Origin: Prochlorococcus sp. AG-402-K04
Lineage (GTDB): Bacteria > Cyanobacteriota > Cyanobacteriia > PCC-6307 > Cyanobiaceae
Length of the DNA stretch: 64,000 bases
Assembly (NCBI GenBank): GCA_003216895.1
Contig: QCID01000004.1
Location: 39,458-103,457 of the forward strand
Direction: 5' to 3'
The notes below the pieces were generated by a model that was given only the letters and a program-made list of their open reading frames with translations, had not been told where the DNA came from and searched no databases. This document shows, in pieces, positions 52,596 to 61,601 of the stretch. Positions within the stretch are counted from its first letter, which is position 1. Every line of letters begins with the position of its first letter. The position numbers and the translations under genes were made by a program.

Positions 52596-54476
52596 TTGCT
52601 AATGCCAATACGACAGGATGAAAATCAACCCAATAGACGTTTCGGAATAATTAATTTAGTTCTTATAGGCTTTGGGGCGATTCTTCTTTTTAGTAGTTTT
52701 TTTCCAAGTTCAAGTACTCAAGTTCCTAGAGTTCCATACTCTCTTTTCATTAATCAAGTTGATGATGGAGAAGTTAAACGTGCATATATCACCCAAGATC
52801 AAATTAGATACGAACTTTCCACAGCAGAAGAAGGAGCACCATCAGTCCTTGCGACTACTCCTATTTTTGACATGGAGTTGCCACAAAGGCTCGAGAAAAA
52901 AGGTGTTGAGTTTGCAGCAGCTCCCCCTAAGAAACCAAATATTTTTACTACTATCTTGAGTTGGGTTGTACCACCTCTTATTTTTATTCTTGTTTTGCAG
53001 TTTTTTGCTCGAAGAAGCATGGGCGGAGGTGGAGCTCAAGGAGCTTTGAGTTTCACTAAAAGTAAAGCAAAAGTTTACGTACCTGATGACGAATCAAAAG
53101 TTACTTTCGAAGATGTAGCAGGAGTTGATGAAGCAAAGGATGAATTGACAGAAATAGTCGATTTCCTAAAAAGACCTCAAAGATATACTGATATTGGGGC
53201 GAGAATACCTAAGGGTGTTCTACTAGTGGGGCCTCCAGGAACAGGTAAAACTCTCTTATCCAAAGCCGTTGCAGGAGAAGCAGAAGTACCATTTTTCATT
53301 ATTTCTGGCTCAGAATTTGTTGAGCTATTTGTAGGTGCAGGTGCAGCAAGAGTAAGAGACTTATTTGAACAAGCCAAAAAGAAAGCACCTTGTATTATTT
53401 TTATCGACGAACTTGACGCGATAGGAAAAAGCAGATCGGGTTCTATGGGAGTTGTTGGTGGAAATGATGAGAGAGAACAAACTCTTAATCAGCTTCTCAC
53501 TGAAATGGATGGATTTTCTTCAACTGATAAGCCAGTTATTGTCCTCGCAGCCACAAACCAGCCTGAAGTATTAGATGCAGCCTTATTGCGTCCAGGTAGA
53601 TTTGATAGACAGGTACTTGTTGATAGGCCCGATCTTTCAGGTAGGAAAACAATTCTTGAGATTTACACAAAAAAGGTAAAACTATCTAATGAGATTGATT
53701 TAGATCGTATTGCTCAGGCAACTAGTGGGTTTGCAGGAGCTGACTTGGCTAATATGGTTAATGAAGCTGCTCTCCTCGCTGCACGTGGCAAAAGAACTTC
53801 AGTAGAACAAAAGGATCTCAATGAAGCAATTGAAAGAGTAGTTGCTGGATTAGAGAAGAAAAGCAGAGTTTTGCAAGATGATGAGAAAAAGATTGTTGCA
53901 TATCATGAGGTTGGCCATGCAATAGTTGGCCACCTAATGCCTGGAGGCAGCAAAGTTGCAAAAATATCAATAGTTCCTAGGGGTATGAGTGCATTGGGAT
54001 ATACTCTTCAATTGCCTACCGAGGAAAGATTTTTAAATTCTAAAGAAGATTTACAAGGTCAAATAGCAACTCTTTTGGGAGGTAGATCAGCAGAAGAAAT
54101 AATTTTTGGAAAAATCACTACAGGAGCATCAAATGACCTCCAGAGAGCTACTGACCTGGCGGAGCAAATGGTAGGAACATATGGTATGAGTGAAATCCTG
54201 GGGCCTTTGGCCTATGACAAACAGGGAGGAGGTCAATTCCTAGGTGGTAATAACAATCCAAGAAGAGAATTAAGCGATGCTACTGCTCAAGCAATTGATA
54301 AAGAAGTCAGAAGCTTGGTAGATGATGCGCATGAAAGTGCATTAAACATTCTTAAGAATAATCTTTCTCTTTTAGAAGACATTTCTCAGAAAATTCTTGA
54401 GAAAGAAGTAATAGAGGGAGATGAGCTTAAAGAAATGCTTTCGAGCAGTGTTATGCCTGAAAAAGTTTTGAATTGA
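52596..54476 (+). CDS. ftsH: ATP-dependent zinc metalloprotease FtsH
   Basis: VLLVGPPGTGKTLLSKAVAGEA, SRH region, HEVGH zinc motif. Confidence 0.99.
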   Translation: MLMPIRQDENQPNRRFGIINLVLIGFGAILLFSSFFPSSSTQVPRVPYSLFINQVDDGEVKRAYITQDQIRYELSTAEEGAPSVLATTPIFDMELPQRLEKKGVEFAAAPPKKPNIFTTILSWVVPPLIFILVLQFFARRSMGGGGAQGALSFTKSKAKVYVPDDESKVTFEDVAGVDEAKDELTEIVDFLKRPQRYTDIGARIPKGVLLVGPPGTGKTLLSKAVAGEAEVPFFIISGSEFVELFVGAGAARVRDLFEQAKKKAPCIIFIDELDAIGKSRSGSMGVVGGNDEREQTLNQLLTEMDGFSSTDKPVIVLAATNQPEVLDAALLRPGRFDRQVLVDRPDLSGRKTILEIYTKKVKLSNEIDLDRIAQATSGFAGADLANMVNEAALLAARGKRTSVEQKDLNEAIERVVAGLEKKSRVLQDDEKKIVAYHEVGHAIVGHLMPGGSKVAKISIVPRGMSALGYTLQLPTEERFLNSKEDLQGQIATLLGGRSAEEIIFGKITTGASNDLQRATDLAEQMVGTYGMSEILGPLAYDKQGGGQFLGGNNNPRRELSDATAQAIDKEVRSLVDDAHESALNILKNNLSLLEDISQKILEKEVIEGDELKEMLSSSVMPEKVLN

Positions 54477-54490
54477 AAGACTTGACTTTT

Positions 54491-54517
54491 ATATCCTTTA
54501 TCTCCGATAAAGGATAT
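54491..54517. terminator. 12-bp hairpin between ftsH and argF
   Basis: ATATCCTTTATC-TCC-GATAAAGGATAT. Confidence 0.6.
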
Positions 54518-54530
54518 TTGAGGCTTATTT

Positions 54531-55487
54531 ATGGCTTCAGCATCTTCTGGCTTAGCAGCAAAATTAACTTCTCTTAGTAAAAACAACTTCCTTTCTTCTT
54601 CTGATTTAAATAGTAATCAGATTTTGTCTTTATTTGAATTAGCTAAAGAGCTAAAAGTAGGTAACAGAAGAATAGATCTTGGGAACAGAGTCCTTGGATT
54701 GATATTCAAAAAAGCCTCTACTAGAACTCGAGTGAGTTTTCAAGTCGCAATGGCAAGACTAGGTGGCCAAACTGTTGATTTGAATCCACAAATAACCCAA
54801 CTTGGTAGGGGAGAACCTATTAAAGATACAGCAAGGGTTTTAAGTCGATATTGTGATGCCTTAGCAATTAGGACTTTTTCTCAGCAAGAACTGGAAGAAT
54901 ATGCAAAATGGTCTACTATCCCTGTTATTAATGCTTTAACTGATCTAGAACATCCTTGCCAAGCACTGGCTGATTATTTAACAATTCAGGAGAATTTTGG
55001 GGATCTTAAAGGTATAAATCTTTCTTACATCGGAGATGGCAACAATGTTGCCAATTCATTGATGATATGCGGAGCAATGTTGGGAGTTAATGTGAAAATT
55101 TGCTCTCCAGTTGGTTATGAGGCAGACTTCGAAATCATAGAAAAGGCGAAATCGCTCTCTGAATTCGGTTCAAAAATATCTATCTGTAATGACCCCTTAG
55201 ATGCCGTTAAAGGAGCTCAAGTGATTTACACAGATGTTTGGGCTTCTATGGGACAAGAGGAAGAACAGGTAAAGAGGAAAGAAATTTTTGAAAAGTATAA
55301 AGTTGATCAAAAATTAGTAGAGTTTGCACATGAAGAAGTAATTATTATGCATTGTTTGCCAGCTCATAGAGGAGAAGAAATTACAGAAGAGGTTTTAGAG
55401 GGACAAAATAGTCATGTTTTTGATCAAGCTGAGAATAGGCTTCATGTGCAGCAAGCCTTGCTCGCTGTTCAGCTTGGAGGGCTTTAG
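54531..55487 (+). CDS. argF: Ornithine carbamoyltransferase
   Basis: IFKKASTRTRVSFQVAMARLGG, DLEHPCQALADYLT, HCLPAHRGEEIT. Confidence 0.97.
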   Translation: MASASSGLAAKLTSLSKNNFLSSSDLNSNQILSLFELAKELKVGNRRIDLGNRVLGLIFKKASTRTRVSFQVAMARLGGQTVDLNPQITQLGRGEPIKDTARVLSRYCDALAIRTFSQQELEEYAKWSTIPVINALTDLEHPCQALADYLTIQENFGDLKGINLSYIGDGNNVANSLMICGAMLGVNVKICSPVGYEADFEIIEKAKSLSEFGSKISICNDPLDAVKGAQVIYTDVWASMGQEEEQVKRKEIFEKYKVDQKLVEFAHEEVIIMHCLPAHRGEEITEEVLEGQNSHVFDQAENRLHVQQALLAVQLGGL

Positions 55488-55510
55488 GGTTGCGATTATG
55501 AGATATTTTA

Positions 55511-55540
55511 GGTACATATGTATTGAAGGACATATGTACT
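55511..55540 (+). promoter_or_regulatory. Two SOS/LexA-box-like sequences upstream of lexA
   Basis: GGTACATATGTATT (55511-55524) and AGGACATATGTACT (55527-55540), each one mismatch from the cyanobacterial RGTACNNNDGTWCB consensus. Confidence 0.65.
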
Positions 55541-55552
55541 CAACCTATTCGA

Positions 55553-56161
55553 ATGTCAGAAGAAGCCCTAACTACTGCACAACAAGAGCTCTATGACTGG
55601 CTTGTAGATTTTATTGGAGAGCATCATCACAGCCCTTCTATTAGGCAGATGATGCAAGCTATGGGCCTTAGGTCTCCTGCACCAATACAAAGCCGACTTA
55701 GACATTTACAACAAAAAGGTTGGATAAAATGGCAAGAAGGTCAGGCAAGAACTCTGCAATTAATAGAGGAGAGTATTTCAGGCGTGCCTGTTTTGGGAGC
55801 AATAGCTGCAGGTGGTTTGGTTGAAACTTTTGATGATGTAAAGGAAACTCTAGACTTAAATTCAGTTCTTCAATTAAAGGGACTTTTTGCTTTGACGGTA
55901 AATGGAGATTCAATGATTGATTCTTTTATTGCAGACGGAGATATGGTTTTAATGGAACCTGTTAGTGAGCCTTCTCGTCTAAGAAATGGGACTATTGTTA
56001 GTGCAATGGTTCCAGGGTTGGGAACTACTTTGAAGCATTTCTTTCGTGACGGAAATTTAGTTCGTTTAGAAGCAGCTAATACATCTTATGAACCTATAGA
56101 AATTGATGCTGAACAAGTACATGTTCAGGGAAAGTTAGCAGCTGTGTGGAGGAAAACTTAA
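55553..56161 (+). CDS. lexA: SOS repressor LexA
   Basis: TTAQQELYDWLVDFIGEHHHSPSIRQMMQAMG wHTH, AIAAGG cleavage site, VNGDSMID catalytic Ser. ATG 55553 preferred to TTG 55523, which lies inside the operator. Confidence 0.95.
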   Translation: MSEEALTTAQQELYDWLVDFIGEHHHSPSIRQMMQAMGLRSPAPIQSRLRHLQQKGWIKWQEGQARTLQLIEESISGVPVLGAIAAGGLVETFDDVKETLDLNSVLQLKGLFALTVNGDSMIDSFIADGDMVLMEPVSEPSRLRNGTIVSAMVPGLGTTLKHFFRDGNLVRLEAANTSYEPIEIDAEQVHVQGKLAAVWRKT

Positions 56162-56186
56162 CTCTATAATCTAACTAATAAAACTA

Positions 56187-56405
56187 TTAATTAGTTTGCG
56201 ACTTCCATGAATTGAATAAAGATTTTCTATTTTTATCTTCGCTATAAACTAAATTATCTGCTGCAGCAAATGGAGTGTCACTAGCTAATAAAGGCTTTCT
56301 TATTAAAGTCCCCATTCCTTTTGCTTCTATATAAATACCACCATCCATATGTACTATTTGAAAGGTCCAATTTTTATTCCAATAAAGGCAGAAAGGATTC
56401 TGCAT
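56187..56405 (-). CDS. Hypothetical protein, 72 aa
   Basis: ORF with coding-like composition (MQNPFCLYWNKNWTFQIVHMDGGIYIEAKGMGTLIRKPLL...). Confidence 0.6.
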   Translation of the reverse strand: MQNPFCLYWNKNWTFQIVHMDGGIYIEAKGMGTLIRKPLLASDTPFAAADNLVYSEDKNRKSLFNSWKSQTN

Positions 56406-56803
56406 GTAATCACTATGGCTATAAATTATCCAATAATGGTTTCAAAGTCAGCAAAATAAATTAATTAAGTAATTAGCTTATTTCAAAACTTACTTTCAAC
56501 ATAAATAATTGAAATTAGTGTCTAATTAGTTTGTTTTTTTGAGAAAATACTCTAGGCAATGAAACTATCGAAGCTTTAGGCTTTAAGACAAATGATACTC
56601 TTGAAAAGGAATTGGCATTGCCAGCTAAAGAAGTTAAATGAGAGAAAATATGAACTAGCTATAATGGCTAGATTAGCTAGTGATAAGCTGATTGCTCTGG
56701 CTGAATTGTTTTTCTTTTAAGCTAAAAAATTTATATGCGTTACCAACTTATCTTTGATAATAAATAAAAAAATAAATAGCTCCTTTTGTTGTTTGATTTG
56801 GGT

Positions 56804-57023
56804 TTTTCCACTTTTCCACAAAACTCATGATTTTAAAAAAATCTCAACAGCGCTCATGTCAATTGAATAAGTGGATTAATTACAAAAAAATTGTTTTTCT
56901 GCAAATCTAGCTTGCCGCAGTTGATTTCAGTGATCTTGTATCTCTTGATACATTAAAAAGTTCGTGTCAAAATTCTAGGACAAAACTTTTTGTAATATGA
57001 GGAAAGGAGGAAAATGTGGAAAA
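56804..57023. promoter_or_regulatory. DnaA-box-like cluster
   Basis: TTTTCCACT 56804-56812, TTTTCCACA 56812-56820, TGTGGAAAA 57015-57023 (reverse complement of TTTTCCACA). Confidence 0.4.
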
Positions 57024-57206
57024 GTATCACAATGTACAACTATCTCTCTAAAGAGAACTCTTTGCGTTAACTATCGATAAATTTTTGCTTTTTTATTTAG
57101 GTTTCGTGAGTATTTTTTATGTGAATTTTTGTTATGAATAATTTTTTTTAGACAACTCATTGAAATGCCATTAAATTTTTGATCTACTAGAAACTTAATT
57201 CACGTA

Positions 57207-57359
57207 ATGAAGACATCATTGAAATCAAGAAAAACAAAACCGTCCTATGAAATCAGTTGGAGGATTCGCGAAATCTTTTCAGAAGCTGCTTTAGATAGTT
57301 TTTGGAATGAGATAGATAATAAATTGCTTGCGACAAAGAAAAAAGAAAATATATCTTAA
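57207..57359 (+). CDS. Small ORF, 50 aa
   Basis: Hand translation MKTSLKSRKTKPSYEISWRIREIFSEAALDSFWNEIDNKLLATKKKENIS*. Confidence 0.4.
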   Translation: MKTSLKSRKTKPSYEISWRIREIFSEAALDSFWNEIDNKLLATKKKENIS

Positions 57360-57427
57360 CTTGCTCTTAGTTTTTGTTAAAGCTTTAAAACTAATTTGAT
57401 TTTAATGGTGAACTTATGAAGTTGTGT

Positions 57428-57628
57428 TTATGCTTCAACTACATTATTGACACTGAAAGAGATTAAATCGCGAGTATTTTTATCTAACAATGTAGGTCCA
57501 TTTTTAGCTCTTAGATCACCTGCATAGTATCAAGTTCATTTTATTCTTAGATGATCTACATATTCAACAGGTGCTCTCATAAAATTTCTGTTGGCTGCTG
57601 GGATAACTAGCTTATAAATTTTTATGGT
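57428..57628 (-). pseudogene. Degraded minus-strand ORF with two in-frame stops
   Basis: TIKIYKLVIPAANRNFMRAPVEYVDHLRIK*T*YYAGDLRAKNGPTLLDKNTRDLISFSVNNVVEA*. Confidence 0.4.
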
Positions 57629-57826
57629 TTATATAAACTTGATAAAAATGGCGACGCCTAACATAGAAAAATTGTTAAATCTAACCGAATTAAAATGTGA
57701 AATTATATTTTAATTTATACGTTATTAGCTACTTTAATTATTATCTTAACTGGCTATAAGTTTGATCAAATTTATTGGCAGTAAAGATAAAATTATCTAG
57801 AAATTCTAAGAAATCCTCAAAATGAT

Positions 57827-58026
57827 TTAGCTCGTTAACTCTGATTTTTCAACTGTCTCAAAAGCAATGACTTCCTCCTTCTCTGTAATAGAAAAGAATC
57901 AATTTTAGGATCTAATGCTTTCTTTGGTTCCAGAATTGGCATTGTGTTTGCACATGCTCCATAGGGATTCGGCTCTTCATTGCATAGAGCTGGAATATGA
58001 AAAAAGCTAACTAAGAAGAGATGGAA
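57827..58026 (-). pseudogene. Minus-strand remnant, apparently start-less and frameshifted
   Basis: FHLFLVSFFHIPALCNEEPNPYGACANTMPILEPKKALDPKIDSF, with the adjacent frame continuing ITEKEEVIAFETVEKSELTS*. Confidence 0.4.
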
Positions 58027-58492
58027 TTAAGGTCGGTTTTTGTTGCTGACTTTTTAACTTAAGGTCATAGTCTCACCGTGGTAAAGACCCAGGCAACCGA
58101 AAAGTACAACTTAAGTAGAAGACAAGGTTGAAGAATTACTGCAAGGAAATGGATTTGATTGTTCAAGACTTCGTAGAGATCAATTTTGAGCGGCCGCAAA
58201 TGGCGGCAAAACTACCCGTAAATCTTGCATAAGAGATGGAACAAGGGCTTTTAAATAATCACCAATTGGCGTTGCTGCCTGAGCTAAGCAAATAATTTTA
58301 TTAGCTGGATTAACTTTGTACTTCAATAGAAAGAATCGCGTTAGGAAAATCTAGTAATCAATTCTTTAATAGAGATAATTTAAGAATTGGGAAATGTCCA
58401 TGATTTCAATCTATTTAGGGATCTGTGTTTGATGTGTTTTGTATGAATTTCAGCAAGATAAACTAGAAATTATTTTTATAGATGTTATCTAG

Positions 58493-59545
58493 ATGCAAAT
58501 AATAATCTCTTTAGATGATTATTGCAAAGCTTATAACTTGCAGATTGGTGTCTATAGACCTCTGATTTATTTTGTAGGTTCATCTGAACTTTCTAGTATC
58601 GCTAAAGAGTTTAAGCTTAAGAACGGAAGTTTTTACCCATTACCTATTTATTTGCCATTAAGAGATAAAAACTTATTGGATAAAGTTTCAGGAAAAAAAA
58701 TTGATCTGATTTATGAGAATGATTTAGTAGGTTTTATAGAAGTTTCAGAAGTTTATGAGCCAAATAAAGATGATTTATGTATTGATATATTTGGTACCAA
58801 AGATAAAGCTCATCCTGGTGTTAAATATTTTTTTGATGAACCAAAATACTTTATTTCAGGAAAACCTACTATTTTTAAAGCACCAAGTTTTGCAAATGAA
58901 AAGCATTTCATGTCTCCAGATCAGGTGAAAGCAGAAAAATTAAAAAGAGGGTTTAAAACACTAGCAGGATTTCAAACTCGAAATATTCCACATAGAGCAC
59001 ATGAACATCTTCAAAGGACTTCATTAGAAGTTTGTGATGGGATTTTAATTCATCCATTAGTTGGATGGAAAAAAGCAGGTGACTTTAATAAGGAGGCAAT
59101 TATAAGAGCCTACAAAATATTAATTGATAATTTCTATCCCAAAAATAATGTCATATTTTCATTGTTTTATTCTCCAATGTTTTATGCAGGTCCTAGAGAA
59201 GCATTATTTCATGCATTAGTTAGAAAGAATTTTGGTTGTACACATTTTATCGTAGGACGAGATCATGCTGGGGTTGGAAATTTTTATAAATTATATGAGG
59301 CACATGAAATGGCCTCTAATTTTGCAGACTTACTTGATATAAAATTCCTTCTTTTAAGAGAACCATATTACTGTAAAGTATGTGGAACTATAGTTTCCGA
59401 TAAACACTGTAGCCATAGTAAAAATATGATATGTAAAATAAGTGGTACTACTGTCAGGCAATCTATAATAAAAGGAAATATTATGCCTGATTGGTTAATT
59501 AGAAATCAAATAGCTAATGTTTTATCAAAACAAGATCTGATCTGA
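58493..59545 (+). CDS. sat: ATP sulfurylase (sulfate adenylyltransferase)
   Basis: FQTRNIPHRAHEHLQ, HPLVGWKKAGDF, YAGPREALFHALVRKNFGCTHFIVGRDHAGVG, YYCKVCGTIVSDKHCSH. Confidence 0.93.
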   Translation: MQIIISLDDYCKAYNLQIGVYRPLIYFVGSSELSSIAKEFKLKNGSFYPLPIYLPLRDKNLLDKVSGKKIDLIYENDLVGFIEVSEVYEPNKDDLCIDIFGTKDKAHPGVKYFFDEPKYFISGKPTIFKAPSFANEKHFMSPDQVKAEKLKRGFKTLAGFQTRNIPHRAHEHLQRTSLEVCDGILIHPLVGWKKAGDFNKEAIIRAYKILIDNFYPKNNVIFSLFYSPMFYAGPREALFHALVRKNFGCTHFIVGRDHAGVGNFYKLYEAHEMASNFADLLDIKFLLLREPYYCKVCGTIVSDKHCSHSKNMICKISGTTVRQSIIKGNIMPDWLIRNQIANVLSKQDLI

Positions 59546-59549
59546 GAAA

Positions 59550-60968
59550 ATGAGTAAATTAGTAGCGACAATTGGCCCAGCAACGGAAACCAAAGATTGT
59601 ATTAGAAAATTAAGTGAATTAGGTGTAAAAATTTTCAGATTAAATTTATCTCATAATAGTATTGAATGGCATGAGAAAATTATCAATAATATAAGAGAAG
59701 TAACACCATCAAGTTCTATTCTTGCTGATATTCCAGGAAGGAAGATTAGAACTACATTTAACATAAGTAAAGAGAAATTCGAGATTGGCCAAAGAATATA
59801 TTTAGTCTCAAATTATTCCACTAAAGATTATATAGATTCTAGTTTTATTTATGAAGTAAATAATAATATCTTGTTTAATATGGCAAAAAAGGGTATGGAA
59901 ATATTTGCTGATGATGGAAGACTTTCATTCTATGTCGAAGATGTATGTAATAAATACATTATTCTCGTAACAAAATGTGCTGGCTATCTTCGGGAATGTA
60001 AAGGTATAAATATACCTGACAGTTTCTTTGATGAAAAAGAATTAAATGAAAAAGATAAGTTTTTCTTAGATTTTTGTTGTGAAAATAAAATTGACTTTGT
60101 GGGAATTAGCTTTGTTGATAAAGCTGATTATCTGAAAAATATTCAACACTATATTGCAGAGAGACATCCCAAGGCAATTGCTAAGATTGAGAATGCCTCA
60201 GCTATTAAAAATCTATCAGAAATTCTAAAGATATCATTTGCCATAATGATCGATAGAGGCGACTTGTCGGTAGAAACAAATACAAACAGCATTGGTATTC
60301 TTCAAAAAGATATTCTATTTCAAGCTAATAAGTTTGGTGTTCCAGTTATTGTTGCTACAGAAATGCTTCATAGCATGCAGGAATCAATCCATCCAACAAA
60401 AGCAGAGTGTAATGATATTACTAATTCAGTATTAGATGGAGCTTCTTGTCTTATGCTTTCTGGTGAAACAGCTGTTGGTAAAAATCCTAATGAATCAATA
60501 ATAACAATGAAATCTATAATTAATTTGACTAATAACTATATTTTAAATAATAATCTTAATTCTTTAGAATTTATAGATAAGGAAGAATCTAGTCAGGCTG
60601 ATATTATGGCAGCTAGTGCTGTCTTGATAGCTTCTTCGAGAATATCTAAAGGATTGATATGTATTAGTAAAACAGGAGAGGGTGTACGATACCTTGCGAA
60701 ATATATCAATAAATATTTCTTTTGTATTACTGATTCATATGAAACATTAAGGCATTTAAATATTTTTAAAAATGTTACCCCAATACTTTCAAATGTAGTT
60801 TTTAATAAAGAAGATAGGACTCATGTTTATTCTATTGCAAGGCAGCTTATTGATAATGGATGGAATCCTGATGACTTGTATACATTTATATATGTTAGTG
60901 AAGGTGGTAAAGGTCTTAGATTAAATACAATCCAGGTGAACTATTTGAAATCATTAGCTAGTTTTTAA
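59550..60968 (+). CDS. Pyruvate kinase-like protein, divergent
   Basis: VATIGPATETKDCIRKLSELGVKIFRLNLSH, IAKIENASAI, IMIDRGDLSVE, VATEMLHSM...PTKAECNDITNSVLDGASCLMLSGETAVGKNP; C-terminal domain present. Confidence 0.9.
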   Translation: MSKLVATIGPATETKDCIRKLSELGVKIFRLNLSHNSIEWHEKIINNIREVTPSSSILADIPGRKIRTTFNISKEKFEIGQRIYLVSNYSTKDYIDSSFIYEVNNNILFNMAKKGMEIFADDGRLSFYVEDVCNKYIILVTKCAGYLRECKGINIPDSFFDEKELNEKDKFFLDFCCENKIDFVGISFVDKADYLKNIQHYIAERHPKAIAKIENASAIKNLSEILKISFAIMIDRGDLSVETNTNSIGILQKDILFQANKFGVPVIVATEMLHSMQESIHPTKAECNDITNSVLDGASCLMLSGETAVGKNPNESIITMKSIINLTNNYILNNNLNSLEFIDKEESSQADIMAASAVLIASSRISKGLICISKTGEGVRYLAKYINKYFFCITDSYETLRHLNIFKNVTPILSNVVFNKEDRTHVYSIARQLIDNGWNPDDLYTFIYVSEGGKGLRLNTIQVNYLKSLASF

Positions 60969-60969
60969 T

Positions 60970-61482
60970 ATGATTATATGGATTACAGGTTTACCTGGTT
61001 CTGGTAAAACAACTCTTGCTAAAAAACTTAAATGTGTATTAGAAAATAAATCTTCTAACAATATAGTTCTTTTAGATGGTGATAATATTAGAAGTATATT
61101 ACCTTATGAAATATCTTACTCTAATGATGATAGAATTAGGTTGGCACTCTTTTATAGCAAATTAGCGTTACTAATAGAGAAAAGTAATAGCATAGTAATT
61201 TGTTCTTTTGTTGCATTGTTTCACCATGTTCAGGAATATACACGTCTAAAAGCTAACGCTTATTTTGAGATTTTTCTTGACCCTAGTCTAGATGAATTAG
61301 TTAAAATTAATAAAAAGGGACTTTATTCAGAAAAATCAGATTATATGCTTAATCAATTAAGTATGCATGAATTTCCTAGAAATCCTGAACTAAGAATTAA
61401 TAGCATCGTAAACGGAATTTATCAAGATAATTTACCTGAGATTATAGAGAAACTATTTGAAGAATTTGAAATAAATTTTTGA
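60970..61482 (+). CDS. Adenylylsulfate kinase-like P-loop kinase
   Basis: IIWITGLPGSGKTTLAKKL, LLDGDNIRSIL, KINKKGLYSEK, FPRNPELRINS. Confidence 0.85.
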   Translation: MIIWITGLPGSGKTTLAKKLKCVLENKSSNNIVLLDGDNIRSILPYEISYSNDDRIRLALFYSKLALLIEKSNSIVICSFVALFHHVQEYTRLKANAYFEIFLDPSLDELVKINKKGLYSEKSDYMLNQLSMHEFPRNPELRINSIVNGIYQDNLPEIIEKLFEEFEINF

Positions 61483-61601
61483 CTAATAATATCTTCTAAA
61501 ATAATCATTTTTTAAATATAAAACTAATATAAATAGTTTAATCCGAATTTCTCATTTTTACAGTGATGAGTAGCTAAAATTAGATCAATATCATATTCAA
61601 T

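Noticed and set aside
56540-56725. Short peptides ENTLGNETIEALGFKTNDTLEKELALPAKEVK and MARLASDKLIALAELFFF
   Set aside because: Too short, with no start/RBS context; possible remnants but unsupported.
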